Shown: piece by piece, positions 29,091-36,252 of the stretch
Numbering within the stretch: the first letter of the stretch is position 1
Layout: every line of letters begins with the position of its first letter
DNA from: Agaribacillus aureus
GTDB lineage: Bacteria; Bacteroidota; Bacteroidia; Cytophagales; Cyclobacteriaceae
Reading direction: 5' to 3'
DNA: 64,000 nt
Assembly: GCA_030442055.1 (NCBI GenBank)
Contig: JAUJEB010000001.1
Coordinates: forward strand, 496,001 to 560,000
Position numbers and translations under genes: made by a program
Notes under the pieces: model-generated
Told to the model about the DNA's origin: nothing
What the model saw: only the letters and a program-made list of their open reading frames with translations
The model's database searches: none

Positions 29091-29921
29091 ATGTCAGTCA
29101 TGAGATTTCTAATTCCAGTTTGCTGTTTTCTATCGATGTGGAGTTGTGATATCCAACAACTAAATAGCGAAACAAAAAATGAGGCTTCCTCGAGAGCAGC
29201 CCTCAAAGAATTGAAGCCGTCCGTGCTTGAAGACTATACACCCTTATTTAACAACAAGGATCTTGACGGCTGGTATTTTGTTTTCAGAGATACTGTGTTT
29301 GATGGGAAATTGGAAGATATTTTCAGGGTAGAGAATGAAGAAATTCATGTTTACCCAGTACAGGAAGCTGATTCCAGACAGACTTTTGCAGGAATCATTA
29401 CCAAAGATAGTTTTAGTCGTTACAAGTTGCATGTTGAGTATAAATGGGGAACCTCAAAATTTGAACCCAGACAAGATAAGGTTAGGGATGCAGGATTACT
29501 TTTTCATGTTCATGGTGAGGATAAGATCTGGCCCTTTAGTGTGGAATGCCAAATACAAGAGGGTGATACGGGTGACATTTGGGTAATCGGTACTGAAGTT
29601 ACCTCCAGGGTAAGCAAAGTGACCCGAAATTATAATCCTAACGGAGAATTGGTGACCCGAAGCACTGGTAAGGGTCAAGTGTTTCAACGGTTTCATAGGG
29701 GGTATTCCTGGGAAGTACCAGGTTGGAATGTTTTGGATTTAGAGGTTGATGGCGAAAATGCTAAATTTTATCTTAACGGACATCTGGTAAACGAAGCATT
29801 AGATATGAAGTTCTGGGATAAATCTTCAGGTAAGTTTCTGCCTTTAAACTCCGGCAAGATTTTATTGCAAGCAGAAGGAGCGGAGTTATATTACAGAAAT
29901 ATTCAGATAAAACAACTTTAG
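29091..29921 (+). CDS. DUF1080 (3-keto-disaccharide hydrolase-like) lipoprotein
   Basis: The 276-residue protein has a lipoprotein signal (FLSMWSC, Cys19; an ATG at 29100 is an alternative start). The body is a concanavalin-like beta-jelly-roll of the DUF1080 family: YTPLFNNKDLDGWYF, then YKLHVEYKWGTSKFEPR and DAGLLFHVHGEDKIWPFSVECQIQEGDTGD, ending in ILLQAEGAELYYRNIQI. Some family members hydrolyse 3-keto-glycosides and are found with glucose-3-dehydrogenase-type genes; none of those is seen here. In PULs the family often accompanies sulfatases and glycoside hydrolases. It stands alone on the plus strand, so its link to the preceding locus is by proximity only. Confidence 0.85.
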   Translation: MSVMRFLIPVCCFLSMWSCDIQQLNSETKNEASSRAALKELKPSVLEDYTPLFNNKDLDGWYFVFRDTVFDGKLEDIFRVENEEIHVYPVQEADSRQTFAGIITKDSFSRYKLHVEYKWGTSKFEPRQDKVRDAGLLFHVHGEDKIWPFSVECQIQEGDTGDIWVIGTEVTSRVSKVTRNYNPNGELVTRSTGKGQVFQRFHRGYSWEVPGWNVLDLEVDGENAKFYLNGHLVNEALDMKFWDKSSGKFLPLNSGKILLQAEGAELYYRNIQIKQL

Positions 29922-30018
29922 CATGTTAGGAAACATAGTCAATAAGCTTCTTAATGTCATTTTTTCTTATTTCATTTTTTAGGTTGGGACATTTAAACTA
30001 TTGATTACAATAGCTAAA

Positions 30019-30147
30019 ATGATCAATGAGGCAGGGATGTCCCAAATGCTCCAGGCTGTAACCGATATGATATATTCCGGAAAAATCGTTGAAAGCATTC
30101 TTTATACTGCAAGTGGCGACCGCAACATCTTGTTTTTCAACTTTTAA
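30019..30147 (+). CDS. Small open frame of unknown status (42 codons)
   Basis: From the ATG at 30019 the frame reads MINEAGMSQMLQAVTDMIYS and continues as a well-balanced short protein to a stop at 30147; it is open back to 29983. The composition looks coding, but I recognise no family and no clear start signal. It may be a gene fragment left by rearrangement. Confidence 0.2.
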   Translation: MINEAGMSQMLQAVTDMIYSGKIVESILYTASGDRNILFFNF

Positions 30148-30247
30148 TTTAAATTCGCTAACAAGACATATTTTTAGATAAAGTAAAACATCAAAAAATA
30201 CCGACAGCTAGTGTTATCTATGTTAATTGTTTTTCTTTGATTTTTTC

Positions 30248-30363
30248 TGTCCCATTTTGTGCCCAAGATCCATAAATAGCTGATAATCAGCGCCATTTTA
30301 TTTTTTGTATTGAGAAGCAACTTAATATATTAAAAATCAGTTAGTTATAATTATTTCCTGCAA
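30248..30363 (+). repeat. Degenerate ~116-bp repeat, copy upstream of the ImmA/PIN pair
   Basis: This segment aligns end to end by eye with 32354-32470. Shared blocks in the same order are TGT(a)CCCATTT, CTGAyAATCA, GAAGCAAyTTAA, ATTAAAAATCA and ATTTCyTGCAA. The copies lie in the same orientation on either side of the ImmA-DUF4411 pair. Confidence 0.6.
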
Positions 30364-30430
30364 TAATTATACGGACCCAAACTATTAAATTTGACACTTA
30401 GTTCATAAAATTTTCGTCGCAAACTACCGC

Positions 30431-30438
30431 TATATTTG
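30431..30438 (+). promoter_or_regulatory. Possible -7 promoter box
   Basis: TATATTTG matches the Bacteroidota -7 consensus TAnnTTTG exactly. There is no clear TTG-type -33 box at the right distance, and the leader to the ATG at 30600 would be about 150 bases, so the call is weak. Confidence 0.25.
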
Positions 30439-30599
30439 ATGAAAGTCTCAGGTTTTTTTACAGCTTACAAATATCACAGGTATTGATACCTTTAGTAATT
30501 ATAAAAGACCTTTAATACCCAATATTGTAACACATTTACAAATACCTAAATTTAACCAATTATTGGTCTGTAAATGGTTAATGTGTATTTTAGCAAGAC

Positions 30600-31736
30600 A
30601 TGAAAACTGAGCTTGACATAAATTCTAATATGATAAATTGGGCTATCAGACGTGCTGGTCATGATTTGGAGGACTTTGTCCAAAAAAACCCAAAAATTAG
30701 AGTAAGGGACTGGCTGGAGAAAAAAAAGGCTCCAACGGTACGACAACTCCAGGACTTTGCCCACAAAGTTAATGTGCCTTTTGGTTATTTGTTCCTCCCA
30801 CAACCTCCAAAAGAGAGTTTATCTTTTCCATTTTTTCGTACTGGTAAAACAAAAACCAAATCCGTTAGCCTGAATGTCTACGATACAATCATGTTAATCC
30901 AAAGAAGACAAGAGTGGTTAACTGATTACCTTCAAGAAAATGAATTTGAGCCATTAAACTATGTAGGAAATTTTGATACTAAATCTGACTACAAAGATAT
31001 TGTGGCTGACATTCGGCAAACACTTAATTTAGAAGGAAATTGGGCAAGTAAATTTTCAACTTGGAAAAATACCCTAGAATTCCTAACCAGTAAAATTGAA
31101 GAAATTGGCATTATTGTTTCATTCAATAGTGTTGTTGAAAACAGTAACAAACGTAAAATTAAGGTTGAGGAGTGTAGGGGATTTGTATTGGTAGATAGTT
31201 TTTGTCCATTCATGTTTGTAAATAATGGTGATGCAAAAGCGGCCCAGATGTTTACAATAATCCATGAACTAGCACATATTTGGCTTGGTGAAAGTGCGGG
31301 GTTTGATTTTAAACAATTGCAACCATCAAACGATCCTTTGGAATTGTTATGTGATAAGGTGGCAGCGGAATTTTTAGTTCCGGAAAATCTATTCAACGAT
31401 GCTTGGCAGGAAAGTCCTGATATAAAAAAACTTGGAAGGATATTTAAGGTAAGTCCAATTGTAATAGCTCGAAGAGCCTTAGATTTGGGGAAATTAACCA
31501 AAAAAGCATTTTTTGTTTTCTACAACCGGTATATGAAAGAATTAGGGGCTAAAAAAGAGAATCAACCTTCCGGAGGAAACCCATATGCAACATTCAAAAA
31601 ACGCGTTAGTTTAACCTTTGTAGCACACGTCGATCAGGCAGTAAACAAAAATCAATTGCTGTATAAGGATGCATATAAACTGACTAGTTTAAAAGGCAAT
31701 ACTTACGAAAAGTTTATAAATAAATACTTGTATTAG
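30600..31736 (+). CDS. XRE-type HTH / ImmA-IrrE metallopeptidase fusion, antitoxin-like
   Basis: The 378-residue protein begins with a helical XRE-like region (about 10-65: INWAIRRAGHDLEDFVQKNP, then KAPTVRQLQDFAHKVNVPFG). An ImmA/IrrE (COG2856) peptidase domain follows, with HELAH (His222, Glu223, His226) in MFTIIHELAHIWLGE and a probable third zinc ligand Glu257 in CDKVAAEFLVP. Members of this family regulate mobile elements or serve as antitoxin partners; IrrE and ImmA cleave repressors. The stop is only three bases from the GTG of the PIN-like gene, so the two are almost certainly one operon. This arrangement is a recognised predicted toxin-antitoxin type. The pair lies between two related repeats. 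Confidence 0.88.
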   Translation: MKTELDINSNMINWAIRRAGHDLEDFVQKNPKIRVRDWLEKKKAPTVRQLQDFAHKVNVPFGYLFLPQPPKESLSFPFFRTGKTKTKSVSLNVYDTIMLIQRRQEWLTDYLQENEFEPLNYVGNFDTKSDYKDIVADIRQTLNLEGNWASKFSTWKNTLEFLTSKIEEIGIIVSFNSVVENSNKRKIKVEECRGFVLVDSFCPFMFVNNGDAKAAQMFTIIHELAHIWLGESAGFDFKQLQPSNDPLELLCDKVAAEFLVPENLFNDAWQESPDIKKLGRIFKVSPIVIARRALDLGKLTKKAFFVFYNRYMKELGAKKENQPSGGNPYATFKKRVSLTFVAHVDQAVNKNQLLYKDAYKLTSLKGNTYEKFINKYLY

Positions 31737-31739
31737 ATT

Positions 31740-32237
31740 GTGAGTGTTTATTTAGTTGATACAAATTTTTTTATACAAGCACACCGTGCCACTTATCCTC
31801 TTGATGTAGCGAAAAGTTTTTGGGAAAAATTATCAAAACTTGCCTTGGAGGGAAAAATTATTAGTATTGACAGGGTAAAGCATGAGATTTATGAAAATGA
31901 GGATGATTTAAAGGATTGGTGTATAGACAATTTACCCAATAATTTTTTTAAGTCTACAAGATCAATTGCCTCAGAATACGGCAAAGCCGTTGAATGGGCC
32001 ATGTCGCGCAATGATCATTATACACAAGCTGCTTTAGCCGAATTCATGGATGATCGTAATGCAGATGCTTGGCTAGTTTCCTATGCACTTGCGCACACAG
32101 GTTTAATTATTGTTACCCAGGAAAAAAGCGAGCCCGCGATTAAACGGAAAATTAAAATTCCTGAGGCTTGTGCTCCATTTGATATTAAATATTTAAATAC
32201 GGTAGGCATGTTTAGAGAGTTGGGAGAGAGCTTTTAA
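31740..32237 (+). CDS. DUF4411 PIN-like protein, probable toxin
   Basis: It starts at a GTG (31740) three bases after the upstream stop, which indicates translational coupling. The 165-residue protein has a PIN-type acidic set: Asp7 in YLVDTNFFIQ, Glu49 in RVKHEIYENE and Asp109 in DDRNADAWLVSYA, with IIVTQE as the fourth strand. DUF4411 proteins are PIN-fold predicted ribonucleases, often encoded next to COG2856 proteins, as here. The likely role is cleavage of RNA when not held in check by the partner. Toxicity is inferred from family and context, not from sequence alone. Confidence 0.85.
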   Translation: MSVYLVDTNFFIQAHRATYPLDVAKSFWEKLSKLALEGKIISIDRVKHEIYENEDDLKDWCIDNLPNNFFKSTRSIASEYGKAVEWAMSRNDHYTQAALAEFMDDRNADAWLVSYALAHTGLIIVTQEKSEPAIKRKIKIPEACAPFDIKYLNTVGMFRELGESF

Positions 32238-32255
32238 TTTCTTAAAGCCTTGTGT

Positions 32256-32382
32256 CAATTCCTTTTCTTCCCGCCCAGGACTCCTGGCAAAGTCCCAACA
32301 GAATATTAAGGAATTAACGTCTCTTGAAATTGAACAAAAGAGTCAAAATAATTTGTACCCATTTGTACTTCCACCCTCCTAA
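32256..32382 (+). pseudogene. Possible C-terminal remnant of an unknown protein
   Basis: One frame reads SFSSRPGLLAKSQQNIKELT then SLEIEQKSQNNLYPFVLPPS and a stop, with no start codon. The composition looks like a genuine helical protein tail, but no family is recognised. It overlaps the start of the repeat copy and may be debris from a mobile element. Confidence 0.25.
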
Positions 32383-32470
32383 CCCACTGACAATCAACAC
32401 ATAGAATGCTCTGCATCGGGAAGCAATTTAACTCATTAAAAATCAACTATTTATGAATAATTTCTTGCAA
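32354..32470 (+). repeat. Degenerate ~116-bp repeat, copy downstream of the ImmA/PIN pair
   Basis: It is collinear with 30248-30363 (117 against 116 bases) and, in its middle part, with 59062-59145. Blocks shared with the last are CTAACC(c/a)ACT, AATCAA(c/a)ACATAG and TCTGC(a/g)TCGGGA(a/g)G. It contains no long open frame. Confidence 0.6.
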
Positions 32471-32624
32471 AGACAGCTATCAAAACCTCATTTGCTTTGA
32501 ACTTTCCACCTCAATTCAGAAATCTGAAATAGAAAAATTAAAACGAAGCTTCAATTTTGAATAGCACGAAACCAGGGAAGTTTTTATTTACCGGCTAAAT
32601 CACAAATAAGCAACAAAGCCTTTT

Positions 32625-35600
32625 TTAACTTTTCCGCTGTTTTGCCTTACCCAACCCTATTTTAAAATCATCTATATTGCCATGTATCTTTAGGTTCAGG
32701 TAGCGCACTTTCTCATTTGGATCGAGCTCTATAATCTTGTCATCTCCCGTTTGGCCGTCCGCATTTTTTTTATCGCCAAATAGTTTGTAGCGAGCCGCTT
32801 GTTTGATAGTCTTCCAGGGGATTCTAAGGAAGTATTTAATGTTGTGATCGAGACCCTGGGTGCCTGATAATTCCATATGCCCCAGCGTTGACTCAATAGT
32901 CATATTCGGTATGGTCAGCTGTCCATTAGTGATGTCCACGTGATTTTTTAGCGTATCAAATCGGATGTTTTTAAGATCCTTATCACCCATATAATCAGAT
33001 AGCATTAACATAGGCTCATAATTCTCTAATCTACCATCCAGGACCTCTACATCCATGTGAACTTCCGACTGATCCAGATCCGGTACTAAATCAGGATATA
33101 CCCTGATTTTCCCATTGACTCGAGTGGAAAGCCGGCCGTGCAAGTTTTCGGATACCACATGATCTTGTCCAAAGTTTTCAAATTTGAACATCAGCTTATC
33201 AATATTTACATCCTCAATAATTAGATCAGGCTTCATGTAGATGTGTTTCGGATCACTACCATTGAAATAGCCCGACATCTTGAAGCTACCGCCAGCCGCA
33301 TTCATGTTAAGCGTGTCTACGTAGATGTAATGGTTTTGTGTCGTGCGCAAATGCGCATTGATATGTTGCAGATCAATTCGGTGATAAATGAAGTGTTCGA
33401 CATTCACATCAAATTGCATATCTGTGAAGGGTAGCTCATAGAGGTTAAAAGCTTCTGCATGCTCCTGCACATCAGCAGTTGTTGTAACAGCTTTTGTTTC
33501 TGTTGTTTTAGATGGGGCCAGGTTGAAATTGAAAAGCTGATCGAAATCGATGTAGTTCGCCTTTAGTGCAAGATAATTGTCACGCTTTTTAATAGCTTGA
33601 TCATCCCCAAGATAATAGTTCATGTTTACATCAAAAACGGTTCTGCCCATTTTGCCATGAAACTTCTGTATCATGAGATGATCATCCTCATAGTGCAAGT
33701 GACCTTCAAAATCCTCAAACCGCATGGGATGTACGTGCATTTTGGCATTGAACTTATCCAGGTCAATATCTACGGCGTGTAATGCCGATTCCTTGTAATG
33801 CATACTTGAATTCACATGCAAAGCCAGGTTTTCAAACTCCTCGTGCCGATAGTCCTCCGGCACGTAGTTCTCTCCCTGATAACAAAAGATGTCTTCCAGT
33901 CGCAGCAAGTCAGATGTTAAGGTAATGTCCAGATCCACGTCACCATTTAGCTCTTCCTGCATCCAGAATCCATAATCATGCACCAACCCATTGAAATGAA
34001 AATCGGAATCATCAATAAAACCGGTAAAATCTACAATTTTTAAATCCCGATCATCAATCAAAAAGTCTACATGGAAATCATGCAATTCGTGTGGATAATG
34101 TTTAAGTTGGGCATGCAGACTATCGATAAAGAATTCTCCCCTCGGTAGGTAACGCGACTCTGTAAAAGCTTTGGCCGAAGATTTAAAAGAGAACCCCACG
34201 CTTAAATCCTCAATCCGTTCATTTATGCCGGTACTGTCTTTCTTTGAATAGCCAGTTATTTCTGCGATATCGAATATATCTGATTCAATTTCCAGGTGTG
34301 CAACTACCGGTATATTCGTGTGGTGCACAATGGCAGGGAGATCAGATAAGTATCCTGTCATGGATAAATCGGATTTACCCAGTAACATATCAAATTGGTC
34401 AAGTGTAGCCTGTTTCCCATTCATTATAAGGTGCATATCGAGCTGTTTTAATGGTGCAGGAAGGTCTACGGAAGACAGCCTTAGATTTGTCACCTTCAGC
34501 TCACTAAAATATGCCTGGTTAAGGTCATTGAGCGCAAGTTCAGGTTGATCCAGATCAATGATGTCGTGAAATTTCATTTCCAGCGATACATTTCCCGAAG
34601 CATTTTCTATGTTGGCGAGATTTAAGAAACCTGCCAGAAATTCCAGGTTAAAATCTGCATTCAGTTGCATATTCACCTCCGGTTCTTCGAAGTTGTTAAC
34701 GACAACGGAACCCAAAAACTGTCCCGACTCCAGTTTGGCAGTCATATCAGTTAGTGAGAATTCCATGGTGCGCATGCTGCGTTCTTTGCCATTGGTGAAG
34801 TACCCCTTGAAACCCATTTCATTAATGCGCTTACCCTTATCTGTGTTTTCGAGGAAGGCCTCACTTGCCCCGAACTTCGCATCAATAAGCGGCATTTGTC
34901 CATGGAGTGTAGGGCCCTGAACCGCAGCATTGAAATAAATTTTTCCCGCATTTTCGTAGCGCTCCAGCACCGGTATGAGGTCCTCGGGAGCAAAAGCAAT
35001 CAGCATATCGAAATTGGGCTTGGTACCCTTCACGACAAGATCGACGTTCATGTCATTTTTGGTATCCAGGGATCCCGCCAGCTCAAATTCACCATGTTCC
35101 ATGGTGATACCCGAAGGTTTAATTGTGAGCAGTCCGGTATTTTCATCTAATGTAACATCTGTATGAAATTCAAAATGCTTGTGATGGATATAGGTAGTAT
35201 CGCCATTATCAATCACATTTAATTCAAATTCCGTATCAATATGGGCTGAAATCAAGCCATTGCCAGTATTAAATCCACCTTTACCCCAGTAGATAAAAGC
35301 CTCGACATCCGTATTGGTAGCTTCATCCAGCTTGTGAATATCCAGCTTGCGCAGCTCAATATTCTTAAGATGAATGGCCACTGGTTCTTCCTCCCCTGTC
35401 TCGCCGGAGGCAGCAAGAGCATTTTGAAGATTGTTTGTTCCATCCTCATGTAACACAATATTGAAGAATCCCTCTTCGATAAGAAGTGTCTGAATATCGT
35501 AGTTTCCACCCACAATATCCCATATATTGAAACCAATATAGATATCAGCAACGTCCACAATAACAGATGTTTCATCCCCTTTGGCTTCATACACACGTAC

Positions 35601-35837
35601 ATCATCCACCTTGATGGAAATGTAAGGGAAGTTCTCGAAGGGTGACAAGTGGGAGTCGCCTACCACAATCAGACCTTTGTGCTGCCTGTTCAGCGTAGTA
35701 ATTTGATCCTGGAGGATATTGTCCTGCTCTACATAGATATATGACAGCAGGATACTAAAGATTAGTACTGGAAACAGGGCTGTAATGGAAACAAACCACC
35801 ACCAGAATTTTCGGCTTTTCAAGAATTTGAACTTCAT
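32625..35837 (-). CDS. AsmA-like large envelope protein
   Basis: I start it at the ATG at 35837 (MKFKFLKSRKFWWWFVSITA), which is followed at once by the membrane anchor; the frame extends to 35879. The 1070-residue protein has one N-terminal transmembrane helix (about 10-33) and then a very long beta-rich periplasmic region with repeated short strands. The start (SHLSPFENFPYISIKVDDVR) and the later MELSGTQGLDHNIKYFLRIP block match the AsmA/AsmA-C pattern. Such proteins are thought to bridge the two membranes and move phospholipids, or assist outer-membrane assembly. The C-terminus is Lys-rich (GLGKAKQRKS). It is a monocistronic gene with no evident connection to the sugar loci around it. Confidence 0.82.
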   Translation of the reverse strand: MKFKFLKSRKFWWWFVSITALFPVLIFSILLSYIYVEQDNILQDQITTLNRQHKGLIVVGDSHLSPFENFPYISIKVDDVRVYEAKGDETSVIVDVADIYIGFNIWDIVGGNYDIQTLLIEEGFFNIVLHEDGTNNLQNALAASGETGEEEPVAIHLKNIELRKLDIHKLDEATNTDVEAFIYWGKGGFNTGNGLISAHIDTEFELNVIDNGDTTYIHHKHFEFHTDVTLDENTGLLTIKPSGITMEHGEFELAGSLDTKNDMNVDLVVKGTKPNFDMLIAFAPEDLIPVLERYENAGKIYFNAAVQGPTLHGQMPLIDAKFGASEAFLENTDKGKRINEMGFKGYFTNGKERSMRTMEFSLTDMTAKLESGQFLGSVVVNNFEEPEVNMQLNADFNLEFLAGFLNLANIENASGNVSLEMKFHDIIDLDQPELALNDLNQAYFSELKVTNLRLSSVDLPAPLKQLDMHLIMNGKQATLDQFDMLLGKSDLSMTGYLSDLPAIVHHTNIPVVAHLEIESDIFDIAEITGYSKKDSTGINERIEDLSVGFSFKSSAKAFTESRYLPRGEFFIDSLHAQLKHYPHELHDFHVDFLIDDRDLKIVDFTGFIDDSDFHFNGLVHDYGFWMQEELNGDVDLDITLTSDLLRLEDIFCYQGENYVPEDYRHEEFENLALHVNSSMHYKESALHAVDIDLDKFNAKMHVHPMRFEDFEGHLHYEDDHLMIQKFHGKMGRTVFDVNMNYYLGDDQAIKKRDNYLALKANYIDFDQLFNFNLAPSKTTETKAVTTTADVQEHAEAFNLYELPFTDMQFDVNVEHFIYHRIDLQHINAHLRTTQNHYIYVDTLNMNAAGGSFKMSGYFNGSDPKHIYMKPDLIIEDVNIDKLMFKFENFGQDHVVSENLHGRLSTRVNGKIRVYPDLVPDLDQSEVHMDVEVLDGRLENYEPMLMLSDYMGDKDLKNIRFDTLKNHVDITNGQLTIPNMTIESTLGHMELSGTQGLDHNIKYFLRIPWKTIKQAARYKLFGDKKNADGQTGDDKIIELDPNEKVRYLNLKIHGNIDDFKIGLGKAKQRKS

Positions 35838-36035
35838 GGCCTTTCTTACGCTTAGTGTAGTTGACGTCCAGATTGGCATGTGCCTTTGGAATTTCCTAAA
35901 TTTTTACAATTTATCGGATTTGCCCTGCAGTTTCAAATGACTATTAGCGTTTGTATTACATCGTAAGTTAGCGGTGAAAACTAACGTAGTTGATCGTAAT
36001 CCCAAAATTGCCACAAAGTATTGGCGGTATGGTTT

Positions 36036-36152
36036 TTATTCAATCAATCTTTTTTGAACCCTGCCATTTTTGATGATGGTATTGATTGTCAAGCTATTGT
36101 CGATTCTTTCCAGGGGATTTTTGATAAAACTCATATCGGTATTGGCTAAATG
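36036..36152 (-). pseudogene. Remnant of an amidohydrolase C-terminus
   Basis: On the minus strand the last 38 codons of an open frame read LANTDMSFIKNPLERIDNSL then TINTIIKNGRVQKRLIE and a stop. This is the end signature of imidazolonepropionase/prolidase-type amidohydrolases, usually gklADlVvld.NPLEdI.n...i..ViKNGrvy. Upstream the frame quickly loses any resemblance and runs into the end of the FG-GAP gene. No start codon in a sensible place exists, so this is a leftover fragment. Confidence 0.55.
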
Positions 36153-36252
36153 GATGTATATACCCAGGTTTTGCCGGCGTTGTGTACTAATCAGGCCCTT
36201 TAGTTTCGAATATGAGAAGTGCTTTGCCATTGTCTTCTCCAATGGCATTAAT

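Larger units (their letters stand above)
29922..30599. other. Long gap upstream of the ImmA-type gene
   Basis: This 678-bp stretch is AT-rich. It holds a small open frame (30019-30147), one copy of the ~116-bp repeat (30248-30363) and a possible -7 box TATATTTG at 30431-30438. I see nothing else that can be named. Confidence 0.5.
32238..32624. other. Gap after the PIN-like gene, with repeat and orphan coding trace
   Basis: This 387-bp gap between convergent genes contains a short coding-like stretch (32256-32382) and the second copy of the ~116-bp repeat (32354-32470). No hairpin followed by a T-run was noticed for either flanking gene. Confidence 0.45.

Noticed and set aside
30989-31501. 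Minus-strand open frame of 170 codons
   Set aside because: It lies wholly inside the ImmA-type gene, whose HELAH motif and family match are clear; this is an antisense shadow.
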